Shown here: positions 27,978-36,631 of the stretch, in pieces
Numbering within the stretch: position 1 is the stretch's first letter
Layout of the letters: each line of letters opens with the position of its first letter
Source: Luteolibacter arcticus
GTDB lineage: Bacteria; Verrucomicrobiota; Verrucomicrobiia; Verrucomicrobiales; Akkermansiaceae
DNA: 64,000 nt
Reading direction: 5' to 3'
Assembly: GCF_025950235.1 (NCBI RefSeq)
Contig: NZ_JAPDDT010000005.1
Coordinates: 336,602 to 400,601 of the forward strand
Position numbers and translations under genes: made by a program
Notes under the pieces: generated by a model
Databases searched by the model: none
What the model saw: only the letters and a program-made list of their open reading frames with translations
Told to the model about the DNA's origin: nothing

Positions 27978-29279
27978 ATGAGCCCCACACCTCTTTCCCT
28001 TTCCCGCCGCCGTGTAATCGCCGGTTCCGCCGCCACCGCGGTGGTCGCCAGCTTCCCGAATCTCCTGCTCGCCCAAGGCCAAGCCAACACCGCAAAGCTC
28101 AAGATCGGTCTGATCGGCTGCGGCGGCCGCGGTACCGGTGCCGCCCAGCAGGCATTGTCTGCCGACCCGAACGTGGTCCTTTGGGCGCTCGGCGATGCAT
28201 TCCCCGAGGCGGTCAAGAGCAGCTTGAACGGGCTCAAGAGCTTCGGTGCCAAGCTCGATGTGCCGGCCGAGCGCCAGTTCAGCGGGCTGGATGCCTACCA
28301 AAAGGTCATTGAAAGCGGCGTGGACGTCGTCCTGCTCGGAGCGCCTCCGGGATTCCGCCCGCAGCACTTGCGTGCGGCGATCGAGGCCGGTAAGCACGTC
28401 TTCGCCGAGAAGCCGATGGCCGTGGACGTGGCCGGCGTGAAGTCGGTCATGGAGTCCGCCAAGCTCGCCAAGCAGAAGGGCGTCTCGATCCAGCACGGCT
28501 ACTGCTGGCGCTTCGCCCCGGGCGTCCGCGAACTTTACGGCAAGGTCAACTCCGGCGAGCTCGGCAAGGTTTACTCGGTCTATGGCACCTACATGGGCAG
28601 CCCGCCGAAGCCGCTGCAGCCCGGCATGACCAAACCCGCCGAGATGGCCGATGTGGAATGGCAGCTCCGCTGGTGGACGAATTTCGAATGGACCAGCGGC
28701 GGCCCTCTGCTCGAGCAGGCGGTGCACACCGTGGACAAGATCGCCTGGGCGATGAATGACGTCGCGCCGATCGCCGCCGTCGCCAATGGCGGCCGTGCCT
28801 ACCGCACCGACGCCGGCAACGTTTACGACCACTACAACATCGCCTTCGAATACCCCGGCGGCGTGATTTGCCACCTCGGCGAGCGCCAGTACCTCGGCTG
28901 CCACACCGAGACCGTGGACCGCATCTATTGCGAAAAGGGCACCGCCGTCGCGCCGAACACACCGATGGTGCTCGGCCCGGATGGCAAGCGCAGCTGGATG
29001 TATCGCGCCCCGGCCGGCGCGGAGCAGAACATGTATCAGGTCTGCCACAACGAGTTCTTCGCCGCGATCCGCAAGGGCGAGATCATCAACACCGGTGAGT
29101 ACATGGCGAATAGCACCATGCTCGGCCTGCTCGGCCGCGACGCCGCCCACACCGGCCAGCGCATCACCTGGGAGCAGATGTGGAATGCCTCCCAGGACTT
29201 CGCTCCCGACACGCTGAAGATGGGCGACAGCTTCCCGGTCGCGCCGGTGCCGGTGCCCGGAAAGTACAAGCTCGCCTGA
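27978..29279 (+). CDS. Tat-exported Gfo/Idh/MocA family oxidoreductase (second copy)
   Basis: A protein of 433 residues starting at the ATG at 27978 (MSPTPLSLSRRRVIAGSAA), with a clear twin-arginine signal ending near LLLAQG. The Rossmann motif is IGLIGCGGRGTGAAQQ, and EKP occurs in FAEKPMAVDVAG. WTSGGPLLEQAVHTVD in the C-terminal domain supports the family. It is divergent from the MFS transporter operon across a 178-base spacer that should contain both promoters. The other Gfo/Idh/MocA protein in the window (25169) is only distantly similar, so these are two different enzymes, perhaps acting in one periplasmic pathway. A SUMF1 gene follows 71 bases downstream. Confidence 0.85.
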   Translation: MSPTPLSLSRRRVIAGSAATAVVASFPNLLLAQGQANTAKLKIGLIGCGGRGTGAAQQALSADPNVVLWALGDAFPEAVKSSLNGLKSFGAKLDVPAERQFSGLDAYQKVIESGVDVVLLGAPPGFRPQHLRAAIEAGKHVFAEKPMAVDVAGVKSVMESAKLAKQKGVSIQHGYCWRFAPGVRELYGKVNSGELGKVYSVYGTYMGSPPKPLQPGMTKPAEMADVEWQLRWWTNFEWTSGGPLLEQAVHTVDKIAWAMNDVAPIAAVANGGRAYRTDAGNVYDHYNIAFEYPGGVICHLGERQYLGCHTETVDRIYCEKGTAVAPNTPMVLGPDGKRSWMYRAPAGAEQNMYQVCHNEFFAAIRKGEIINTGEYMANSTMLGLLGRDAAHTGQRITWEQMWNASQDFAPDTLKMGDSFPVAPVPVPGKYKLA

Positions 29280-29350
29280 TTTCACCCCGTCTCCTTCGAG
29301 GCGCGTGCTGGACCCCGTCCGGTCCGCGCCTCATCTTTTTCCCGATTCCG

Positions 29351-30463
29351 ATGAAACGCCTCGCCCTCCTTCTTCTCGCCTCGCAGGTCCACGCCAAGGA
29401 ACCCGAAGTACCAAACCCGCAGTACTTGCCGGTCACCGAGCAGATCCACGCGCTCGTTGCCAAGAAGGGCGACTCCCCGGCCGCCGCCGCGGAGATGAAG
29501 GCCTACACGGAAAAGGTGCCGCTCGCGAATGACGGCACCTTCGACCTGGTGCCCGTGCCCGCCGGTGAGTTCACCATCGGCTCTCCTTCCGCGGAAGCCG
29601 GTCGCAAGGACAACGAAGGCCCGCAGGTGAAGCTCGCGATTGATCCCTTCTGGATCGGCAAGTGCGAGATGACCTGGGACATCTACCGTGCCTTCATGGA
29701 AAACGGCAAGGCGCGCAACAAGGATGGCACGCTCAACCGCGACTCTGACCTGATGACCCCGGAAGCGCCGGTGGCGAAGGATGGCGAAACCCTGGTGGAC
29801 GTCGTCAGCCAGCCGACTCCACCTTACGTGCCGATGCACTTCAGCATGGGCGACGGCTACGGTGCGGGTTGGCCGGCCATCGCGATGACCCATCACGCCG
29901 CCAGCAAGTTCTGCGAGTGGCTCAGCGCCCAGACCGGTCACTACTACCGCCTGCCGACCGAGGCCGAGTGGGAATACGCCTGCCGCGCCGGCACCACCAC
30001 CGCCTATTCCTTCGGCGACGATCCTTCCCAGCTCGGTGACTACGGCTGGTCCATGGCGAATGCCGACTACACCTACCAGAAGGTCGGCCTGAAGAAGCCG
30101 AACCCGTGGGGCATCCATGACATGCACGGCAATGTCTCCGAGTGGTGCCTGGATGCCTATCTCCCCGACGCCTACGCGAAGTGGGAAGCCGGCGCGACGA
30201 ACCCGTGGCACCCGGCGGTCAACCGCTACCCGCACGTGACCCGTGGCGGTCACTACTTCGACGGGGGCCCGGAGACGCTGCGCTCCGCCGCCCGCGTGCC
30301 GTCCGATCCTTCGTGGAAGGCGATCGACCCGCAGAACCCGAAGTCGCTCTGGTACCTCACGAGCTGCCAGTACATCGGCCTCCGCGTCGTCCGCCCGATG
30401 AAGGTGCCGGACGTGAAGGAGATGCATCGCATGTGGAACACCGGCCCCGGGCCAACCGAGTGA
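29351..30463 (+). CDS. Secreted SUMF1 / formylglycine-generating-enzyme-fold protein lacking the FGE cysteines
   Basis: A 370-residue protein with a cleavable signal (MKRLALLLLASQVHAKEP). The SUMF1 fold is clear: VPVPAGEFTIGSP, IGKCEMTWDIYRAF, YYRLPTEAEWEYACRAGT, NPWGIHDMHGNVSEWCLDAY, TRGGHYFDGG and YIGLRVVR. True formylglycine-generating enzymes have a cysteine pair shortly after the RGG motif; here that region reads RGGHYFDGGPETLRSAAR with no cysteine. It is therefore unlikely to activate sulfatases, and a structural or binding role is more likely. It lies downstream of, and probably is transcribed with, the oxidoreductase at 27978. A truncated copy follows at 30692. Confidence 0.8.
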   Translation: MKRLALLLLASQVHAKEPEVPNPQYLPVTEQIHALVAKKGDSPAAAAEMKAYTEKVPLANDGTFDLVPVPAGEFTIGSPSAEAGRKDNEGPQVKLAIDPFWIGKCEMTWDIYRAFMENGKARNKDGTLNRDSDLMTPEAPVAKDGETLVDVVSQPTPPYVPMHFSMGDGYGAGWPAIAMTHHAASKFCEWLSAQTGHYYRLPTEAEWEYACRAGTTTAYSFGDDPSQLGDYGWSMANADYTYQKVGLKKPNPWGIHDMHGNVSEWCLDAYLPDAYAKWEAGATNPWHPAVNRYPHVTRGGHYFDGGPETLRSAARVPSDPSWKAIDPQNPKSLWYLTSCQYIGLRVVRPMKVPDVKEMHRMWNTGPGPTE

Positions 30464-30501
30464 ACCGCGCCCGATGACCGCGGCGCAGCCGCCCTTGGAC
30501 T

Positions 30502-30523
30502 GCTGCGATTGTTCGCAGCTTTT
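30502..30523 (+). terminator. Terminator hairpin after the SUMF1 gene
   Basis: GCTGCGA-TTGT-TCGCAGC (30502-30519) is a 7-bp stem followed by TTTTG. The hairpin is repeated after the truncated copy (31094-31111) and in inverted form within 31213-31241. Confidence 0.6.
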
Positions 30524-30691
30524 GAGTGAACGGTGAGGATCGCCGCTCACTTGGAGTGAAGCGATCATGTTGTATCGCTTCTGTCCGCCTGGGAAAACTT
30601 TGAGTGAAAGGAGAGGGACGCCTGTTAGATCGTTATCCTTCTCCACTCCGCGACCTCCGCGCCTCTTCGGCCGACTCCACCAACCCCGGAG

Positions 30692-31055
30692 ATGAAAAGG
30701 ATCACTCCCCTTGTTCGTTTCCTTCACGTGAGACACCTCGTCCTTCTTCTCGCGCTGCCGGCCCAAGCCGAGCAGCCCGAAGTACTAAATCCACAGTACT
30801 TTCCCGTCACCGGGCAGATCCACGCGCTCGTTGCCAAGAAGGGCGATTCCCCGGCCGTCGCCGCGGAGATGAAGGCATATACCGAGAAGGTTCCGCGCGC
30901 GAACGATGGCACCTTCGATCTGGTGCCCGTGCCTGGCGGCGAGTTCACCATCGGCTCCCCTTCCACGGAGGCCGGCCGCAAGGACAACGATGAAGGTGCC
31001 CGACGTGAAGGAGATGCACCGGCTATGGAACACCGGCCCGGGACGGCTGGAGTGA
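30692..31055 (+). pseudogene. Truncated, frameshifted tandem duplicate of the SUMF1 gene
   Basis: The first about 100 codons (signal-like LVLLLALPAQAEQPEV, then NPQYFPVTGQIHALVAKKGD and TFDLVPVPGGEFTIGSPS) match the gene at 29351-30463. At about 30989 the sequence jumps from the counterpart of about 29615 to the counterpart of about 30398 and continues with the last 20 codons, now out of frame. About 780 bases, the whole catalytic-fold core, are missing. The junction lies at a short shared CGA-GAAGG stretch, which suggests deletion through microhomology. Translation continues in the wrong frame to 31069. It is probably non-functional, although a signal peptide and about 75 residues could still be exported. 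Confidence 0.8.
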
Positions 31056-31067
31056 GCTGCGCGGGAT

Positions 31068-31190
31068 AACCGCGGCGCAGCCGCCCTTGGACTGCTGCGA
31101 TGATTCGCAGCTTTTGAGTGAAGGGAGAGGCTCGCCGCTCACTCGGAGTGAAGCGATCACGCAGGATCGCTTCCGTCCGCCTGGAGAAAC
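31068..31190. repeat. Duplicated 3' flank of the SUMF1 gene, with a nearby inverted piece
   Basis: About 120 bases match 30476-30600 downstream of the intact gene, including the hairpin and the phrases GAGTGAAGCGATCA and TCCGCCTGG. A 29-base piece of the same sequence lies inverted at 31213-31241 (GCTGCGAACAATCGCAGC...). The duplication unit is thus gene plus terminator region. Confidence 0.75.
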
Positions 31191-31307
31191 CGCCGCACCC
31201 TGCATTCGGAAAGCTGCGAACAATCGCAGCAGTCCGAGGGCCTTCGGCTTTCATCGGTTATCTCCGCAAGGGCCTGCCTGGGGCGCGGTCCAGGCCATGC
31301 CGCCACC

Positions 31308-32054
31308 TCACCGGCCTTTGGGCTTCACCCGGATCTGCACGTGCTTGTCCTTCCGCGATAGCTCGAACAGGCCGATGGCCTCCAGCAGGTCGCTCAGCTT
31401 TCCGTAGCCGTAGTTCCGCGAGTCGAAGTCGGGCATCAGCTTGGAAAGATGGGTCCCCACGAGGCCGAGCGACGCCCACTCGCTTTCCTCGCCGGTGGCG
31501 GAGTCGATGGCCATGCGGATGCGCTTCACCAGCTTGTCGTCCTTGCGGAGATCGGCTCCCGCCTTTTTCCCCTTCCCCTCGCTACCGGTGCCTGCCGTGT
31601 CGGAGGCGACTTGGATGACTTCGGTGTAGATGAACTTGTCGCAGGCGGCGACGAATGGCTTGGGCGTCTTCTTCTCTCCGAAGCCGAGGACCATCAGCCC
31701 CTGTTCGCGAATCCGGGCGGCGAGACGGGTGAAATCGCTGTCGCTGGTGACCAGGCAGAAGCCCGAGAAGCGGCCGGTGTAGAGCAGGTCCATGGCGTCG
31801 ATGATCATCGCGCTGTCGGTGGAGTTCTTGCCCGTGGTGTAGCTGAACTGCTGGATCGGCTGGATGGAATGTTCGAGCAGAGGTGCCTTCCAGCTCTTGA
31901 GTTGCTCGGAGGTCCAGTTGCCGTAGATCCGCTTGACGCTCGCGGTGCCATAGGTCGCGACCTCGGTGAGCACCGCGGCGATGACGGCGGCCGAGGCATT
32001 GTCCGCATCGATCAGCACGGCGAGGGGCTTGGCGACGGAGGTGCTTTCAGACAT
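31308..32054 (-). CDS. NYN (PIN-like) ribonuclease domain protein with LOTUS/OST-HTH domain
   Basis: A 248-residue cytosolic protein. The N-terminal NYN/PIN-like domain has the expected acidic residues in LIDADN, in TDSAMIIDAMD and in VTSDSDFTRL, which would bind metal for RNA cleavage. After a lysine-rich linker comes a C-terminal OST-HTH/LOTUS-like domain (LVGTHLSKLMPDFDSRNYGY and KLSDLLEAIGLFEL), a putative RNA-binding helix-turn-helix. I chose the ATG at 32054 (MSESTSVAKPLAVL); an upstream extension to 32117 is not conserved in character. This is the LabA/YaaX-like arrangement common in bacteria, probably an RNA-processing endonuclease. The target is unknown. Confidence 0.8.
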   Translation of the reverse strand: MSESTSVAKPLAVLIDADNASAAVIAAVLTEVATYGTASVKRIYGNWTSEQLKSWKAPLLEHSIQPIQQFSYTTGKNSTDSAMIIDAMDLLYTGRFSGFCLVTSDSDFTRLAARIREQGLMVLGFGEKKTPKPFVAACDKFIYTEVIQVASDTAGTGSEGKGKKAGADLRKDDKLVKRIRMAIDSATGEESEWASLGLVGTHLSKLMPDFDSRNYGYGKLSDLLEAIGLFELSRKDKHVQIRVKPKGR

Positions 32055-32094
32055 GCGATCATCCCAGCCGCGAACGGCCGCTGGGGCAAGGCAC

Positions 32095-32127
32095 GAAAAA
32101 GGCACGGGGCGATTCACCCCGTGCCTT
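32095..32127 (-). terminator. Rho-independent terminator of the DUF4965 family gene
   Basis: AAGGCACGGGG (32099-32109) pairs exactly with CCCCGTGCCTT (32117-32127). On the minus strand it is followed by TTTCG. It sits 30 bases after the stop at 32158. Confidence 0.85.
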
Positions 32128-32157
32128 GTGTTAGAATCGTCGTTGCCGAAGAAACGC

Positions 32158-34776
32158 TTACTTCTTCTCGCCCGGCTTCACCTCGACGATGCCGAGGTCA
32201 AGGTATTGGCCGCCGGTGGTCTGGAGGCAATGCACGGCGATCAGGTTCTTGCCGGGCTTCAGCGCGGCCTTGCCTTCCGGCAGCAGCGGCACCAGCGAGA
32301 AATCGGTGACGAAGCCACCGGCCGCAGCGGCGCGCACGCCATTGATGTAAACCTCGATATCCTCGTCGTAATAGACGTTGAGTGCGATGTTGTCCGGCAC
32401 GTTGCCCGGGATATTCACCTCGCGGCGGACCCAGATGTCGGAGCTGTTCCAGCGGGTGCGGACCTTGGCATTCGGCGGGCTGCCCGCGCCGAAGCCGGCG
32501 GCCCCCTTCTGCCACTTGGAATCATCGAAGCCCGTGCCGAACCACTCGCCTTCCGGGCGGGCGGTCGTGTAGCTCCACACCACGCCATCCTTCTCGGCAC
32601 CGTTCGGCACGATGGTGGTCAGCACCGGCGCGATATACTCGGGCATCGGCGCCCAGCCCTTGGCCTTGGTCACGTCGCGCTTCGCATACTTCGCCCACAG
32701 GTCCTTGTGATAGAGGGCGGGCAGGTAAACGCCACCGACCACCGGGCGGGCGGTGAAGCCGACCTTCTTGCCGCTGACGGTCTCATACCAGTCGGTCATC
32801 GGCGAACGGTTCGGGCCTTCGTTGAGGAACTTGAAGGCCGGTGCGACCAGCGCTTCGAAGTCGGAGCGATCCTGCGTGAGCGAGGCGGTCCAGACGATCC
32901 AGTCGAGCTTGGTGTACTCCTTGCGGTTGTCGAGCGGCAGGCCGTAGACGTTCTGCTTCTTCTTGTAGAAGTCCATCTCGCTACGCAGCACTTCATCCGG
33001 GAACAGGCCCAGGCCGAGGATCTTGTCCCACACCAAGTTGTACTTCTGGCTCCAGGTGCCGGGGCGGTCGAAGGCGAGGCGGGTATGATCCCCGTCCTTC
33101 GCTTCTTTGATCCAGCGCTGGGCGAATTCCTTTGCAGTCTTCGAGTAGCTGGCGGCCTTCTCACTCTCACCGCGCATCTCGCACATCTTTGCAAAGGCAC
33201 CGAGTGCGCAGATCGCCTTGGCGCTCAGGTTGACGTTGTGCGCCAGGTGACCGGCGAAGTCGTCGGTGCAGAGCTGGTTGGCGGGGTCGAAGCCTTCCTT
33301 CTTCAAGTATTCCGCCCATTGCTCGAGGCGCGGCCAGTAGAGGCTGGCATATTCGGCATTGCCTTCCATCTGCGAGACAGCGCCCATCAGGAGCAGGACG
33401 TTGCCGCTTTCCTCGACCGGCATCTGGTTTTCCTCGGTCTTCTCGCCGCCGCCATAGACCTGGCCATTGGCATGCGGGTAGGTGCCGAGGTCATGCGGCG
33501 CGAAGGGGAATTTCCAGCGGTCGCTCTTCGCATACTCCATGAAGGGCGCAAGGAACGACTTCGCCAGCGACGGGCCGAACAGCAGGAACTGCGGGGCCAT
33601 CGGGTAGAACACGTCCGAGGTGGCGATGCAGCCGTTCGAGTGGTTCTCTTTCGAGAACTGCAGCGGCTGGCCGTTGTCATCGGCCACGAACTTGCCGGCG
33701 GCGAAGCACTGGCGGTAGGCGAGCGCGGAGAGCTTGGCGTACTTCACGCCGCCGAGCTTCTCCAGGTCTGCCATCACTTCGGCATCGAAGGTTTCGCAGC
33801 GGGCGCGCAGCTCGGAATACTCCTTCGCGGATGCGGCCAGCAGGTCCTTCGCTTCCCAACCGTCCTTGCGCCAGTAGGCCCGCAGGTTCTTGCGGTTGTA
33901 TTGGATCGCGTAGATGTCGTCGTAAGCGATCATCGCCCACTTCGAGACCGGGTCGTTGCCAACCTGGAAGGGCTTGAGTTCGAGACCCGCGCCCACGCCA
34001 TCGGCGCGGTCGGCTTCACCCGAGTCGCCCTTGCGGTAGCCGATGCCATTGCCGGCGAAGGCGATGCCCAGTTCGTTCGGCTTGCCGAAAGCGCGGCCAG
34101 CGGTGCTTTCCTCCGGCGCGGCTAGATAGAGGTAGCCCCAGTCGATGCGCTGGTCGTCTCCCGCCTTCTGGAGGACGGGCTGATCCTTCGAGCCCATGCG
34201 GACGACGGCCAGGCCATCACCGCTGGCGTCGTTCCAAGTCACGTCCTGGTCGGGCGTGTTGACGGTCAGTTCGCCGGACGCGCCGAAGAAGACGGACACC
34301 TCATGCGGCTTGCCATCGGTCGAAACAAACTCGTACGCGAGGTAGGTGACCGGCCGGGAAAGGAGCGAGATGTCATCCGGCAACGCGGGAGTCAGGAAGG
34401 TGAGCGAGACGGAGACGCCCGCGCCTTCGAAGGTGTAGATCGTGCGCGTCGGCAGCACGGTCAGGCTCTTCTGCTTCAGCGCCGGGGCGGCGGCCGGGGT
34501 GGCACCCATCACGCGATAGGCCTTGCCATCGATCTTCACCAGGCTGGTGAGCTGCTGCTGCTTGCCGGTCCAGTGGGTGGTCTCGACGCCATTGAGCGTG
34601 TCGCCGGGCGACCAGATGCTGAAGTACGGGTCGCACGCGACCAGCGGGGTCGAGGGCGGGACGAGGTCATTTTCGCCTGCGGGCTTCGGCCGGACTTGGC
34701 CGTGCGCCAGCGTCAGGCTGAGCGCGCCGGCAGCCAGCAGCGCGGCCTTCGGGTTGAGGATGGATTGGTGTTTCAT
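32158..34776 (-). CDS. Secreted DUF4964/DUF5127/DUF4965/DUF1793 (glutaminase A-like) protein
   Basis: An 872-residue secreted protein with a signal peptide ending near LTLAHG. The domain order is a short DUF4964 N-terminus (PPSTPLVACDPYFSIWSPGD), a beta-sandwich DUF5127 part (about 60-280), and an alpha/alpha-barrel DUF4965/DUF1793 part (about 300-720; LSALAYRQCFAAGKFVADDN, CIATSDVFYPMAPQFLL, RWKFPFAPHDLGTYPHANGQ, MTDWYETVSGKKVGFTARPVVGG). An extra C-terminal beta-sandwich of about 130 residues (SDIWVRREVNIPGNVPDN, KPGKNLIAVHC) looks like a carbohydrate-binding module. The family is named for fungal glutaminase A, but the barrel resembles glycoside hydrolases and the bacterial members probably act on glycans. 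It has its own terminator. Confidence 0.8.
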   Translation of the reverse strand: MKHQSILNPKAALLAAGALSLTLAHGQVRPKPAGENDLVPPSTPLVACDPYFSIWSPGDTLNGVETTHWTGKQQQLTSLVKIDGKAYRVMGATPAAAPALKQKSLTVLPTRTIYTFEGAGVSVSLTFLTPALPDDISLLSRPVTYLAYEFVSTDGKPHEVSVFFGASGELTVNTPDQDVTWNDASGDGLAVVRMGSKDQPVLQKAGDDQRIDWGYLYLAAPEESTAGRAFGKPNELGIAFAGNGIGYRKGDSGEADRADGVGAGLELKPFQVGNDPVSKWAMIAYDDIYAIQYNRKNLRAYWRKDGWEAKDLLAASAKEYSELRARCETFDAEVMADLEKLGGVKYAKLSALAYRQCFAAGKFVADDNGQPLQFSKENHSNGCIATSDVFYPMAPQFLLFGPSLAKSFLAPFMEYAKSDRWKFPFAPHDLGTYPHANGQVYGGGEKTEENQMPVEESGNVLLLMGAVSQMEGNAEYASLYWPRLEQWAEYLKKEGFDPANQLCTDDFAGHLAHNVNLSAKAICALGAFAKMCEMRGESEKAASYSKTAKEFAQRWIKEAKDGDHTRLAFDRPGTWSQKYNLVWDKILGLGLFPDEVLRSEMDFYKKKQNVYGLPLDNRKEYTKLDWIVWTASLTQDRSDFEALVAPAFKFLNEGPNRSPMTDWYETVSGKKVGFTARPVVGGVYLPALYHKDLWAKYAKRDVTKAKGWAPMPEYIAPVLTTIVPNGAEKDGVVWSYTTARPEGEWFGTGFDDSKWQKGAAGFGAGSPPNAKVRTRWNSSDIWVRREVNIPGNVPDNIALNVYYDEDIEVYINGVRAAAAGGFVTDFSLVPLLPEGKAALKPGKNLIAVHCLQTTGGQYLDLGIVEVKPGEKK

Positions 34777-34937
34777 AGAGATCCAAACGGGTTTGGGAGA
34801 AGACGGTCACCATGGACCGATTCAGGCGCATCGTCGCCGGAAAACCGGCGGGGTTTCAGAAGCGTCGCCCTCTACGTCGTGAAACACGTTCTTTCTGTCA
34901 AACGAATTGCGAGCCATCACCCGGCCGCAATCCCTCG

Positions 34938-35477
34938 TTAAGGACCCGCTCTCTTGCCAAAGAATCGGAAGATCTTGCCCACGCCGGACCGGATGCCGTG
35001 GGGCTTGGTTTCGATGCTTCCGATCCGGGAATCGTGGAGGAGGATGAAGTCCACCAAGCGGAAGACCTCGGCCGCGAGCGTGGGAGAGCCGATCACCTCG
35101 TCTCGCGCGAGGGCTCGCCCCACCATTTCGCGTTTATCGTGGGGCCTGCCCTTCGCATCGATGAGCGTGAAGCCACGTTGCTCGGCGTCGTTACGATAGG
35201 TCAGGGAAATGGCGAGGCGGAGGGCCGGGTCCGCGCCGTCGCCCCATGGGCCAAGGATCAGATCGAAATTGGCCAGGTGTTCCGACACTCCGAGAGTCCA
35301 ATGCACCAGATAGGCGGCGCAGGTCGGCCCATTCTCCCCGCGATGAATGAAGCCGTTAACCGAGCGGCTGTAGTGGCCACAGTGAGCGCAAGGTTCCGGC
35401 TCGCTCTCACCATTTGGCTCCAGCGTCAGCCCCGGATCCGCATCCTCGCCAGTGGTGGGTAGTTCCCCGCTCATCAT
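34938..35477 (-). CDS. Hypothetical protein with CxxC motif, 179 residues
   Basis: I do not recognise the family by name. The frame starts at 35519, but the two adjacent ATGs at 35477 and 35474 (MMSGELPTTGEDADPG) are better starts. A CAHCGHYSRSVNGF motif near residue 30 may be half of a zinc site, with a further Cys in GPTCAAYLVHW. The middle is alpha/beta (LRLAISLTYRND, FTLIDAKGRPHDK) and the end is helical (TLAAEVFRLVDFILLHDSRI) with a basic tail. It is soluble, and the neighbours (secreted glycan-type enzyme and rRNA methyltransferase-like gene) give no clue. Confidence 0.6.
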   Translation of the reverse strand: MMSGELPTTGEDADPGLTLEPNGESEPEPCAHCGHYSRSVNGFIHRGENGPTCAAYLVHWTLGVSEHLANFDLILGPWGDGADPALRLAISLTYRNDAEQRGFTLIDAKGRPHDKREMVGRALARDEVIGSPTLAAEVFRLVDFILLHDSRIGSIETKPHGIRSGVGKIFRFFGKRAGP

Positions 35478-35527
35478 GGCGAGCCTAGGGAGAGGACGGC
35501 CGGTTTCCAGCCCTCTCATGGCGGTCC

Positions 35528-36583
35528 CTAGTGCCCCGGAGCCCGCTCGAAGAACAGCGTGAACTCCTGCCGGTTGTAGGTCAGGTGCGTCTTGGCGATC
35601 AGGGTCAGCCCCGAGGCCACCGCATACGCCTCCGCTGCCCGGATCAGCGCGAGCATGTCCTCCGGCGTGTCCGCCCCGGCGGCCTTCAGGGTGAAAACGA
35701 TCAGCCCACCGGCTTTCAGCCCGGCGGAAAGCCGCACCACCTGCCGCAGCGACACGCGCGGGTCGCCATTCATGTCACAAAGCAGGGCATCGAACTCCCC
35801 GTCGGACTTGAAATTGAAGGTATCCACGTCGCCGCGGATGAAAGTCAGTCCTGGCGCACGATCCAACCGGGGATCCAGTGCTGCCTTATCGACGGCGGTG
35901 ACGCGGAACCCGCGGTCGAGCAGCTCCGCGGTCATCCCGCCCGGGCTCGCGCCCAGTTCCAGCCAATGGGCACCGGCCGGCAGGTCCGGCTGGTGGAGCT
36001 TCAGATAGTGCAGGGCCTCGGCGATCTTCGCCCCGGCCCGGCTGATCGCGGCAGCCTGGCGGATGAATTTCGTCCCGCCGGGGTAAAAGCCGTTCGCCTC
36101 CCGCGGACTCCGCATCCCGCAGAAAAGGCCCTCCTTCCCTACCAGGCAAAACAAGGTCGGCGCGGACGGGTCCTGCGCCTCGACCTCGGCTACCGGCAGC
36201 GAGGGGAAGAGCTGGAGCACCCGGCCGCGGAGATTGGTGGCGAGGTGCTTGTAGAAAGGATGCGGCGCCCCCGGCAGCAACGGCCCGGTGAACAGCGCCT
36301 GCGCACCACGGTCGCCGAACTTCTTGAGAATCCCCTGCGCCGCCTTTTCCACGAAGCCGTCCATCTTCTGCGGGCAACACGGCCAGCCGTGCTCCACCGG
36401 CAGATTCCAGCTCGTGAAAAGCGCCCGCTCCGACTCGGACAGCACCGCCGGGTCGGCGAGTTCCACCAAATGGTAGTCGCCACCCAGCATTTTCCGCGGC
36501 GTCGCACCGAGGCCCGCCAGGATCTGCGGCGCGAAAGGCGCAAAGACATCGGGAATGCGGATCAGCCAGGACGCGTGCGACAT
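35528..36583 (-). CDS. FtsJ-fold (RlmM-like) 2'-O-methyltransferase
   Basis: A 351-residue methyltransferase of the RrmJ/FtsJ fold. SAM motif I is HWLELGASPGGMTAELLDRG, the acidic end of strand 2 is VTAVDK, motif IV is DALLCDMNGDP, and a conserved lysine is in IVFTLKAAG, as expected for the K-D-K-E 2'-O-methyltransferases. The N-terminal about 180 residues form an RNA-binding domain, the layout of RlmM, which methylates C2498 of 23S rRNA. Length and domain order fit RlmM, but N-terminal similarity is weak, so another rRNA target is possible. The start ATG at 36583 (MSHASWLIRIPDVF) needs no adjustment. Confidence 0.75.
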   Translation of the reverse strand: MSHASWLIRIPDVFAPFAPQILAGLGATPRKMLGGDYHLVELADPAVLSESERALFTSWNLPVEHGWPCCPQKMDGFVEKAAQGILKKFGDRGAQALFTGPLLPGAPHPFYKHLATNLRGRVLQLFPSLPVAEVEAQDPSAPTLFCLVGKEGLFCGMRSPREANGFYPGGTKFIRQAAAISRAGAKIAEALHYLKLHQPDLPAGAHWLELGASPGGMTAELLDRGFRVTAVDKAALDPRLDRAPGLTFIRGDVDTFNFKSDGEFDALLCDMNGDPRVSLRQVVRLSAGLKAGGLIVFTLKAAGADTPEDMLALIRAAEAYAVASGLTLIAKTHLTYNRQEFTLFFERAPGH

Positions 36584-36631
36584 GCCCGTCTCCTGCGCCC
36601 AAGGGGCGAGCGATGGAAGGACAATTCGCCC

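Noticed and set aside
25280..28312. 1010-codon plus-strand frame across coaC-side oxidoreductase and MFS genes
   Set aside because: It spans two clear minus-strand genes and runs into a plus-strand gene in another frame; composition is that of a shadow.
30604..30993. 129-codon frame overlapping the truncated SUMF1 copy
   Set aside because: Same out-of-frame shadow as seen opposite the intact SUMF1 gene at 29305-29532; the other frame holds the real homology.
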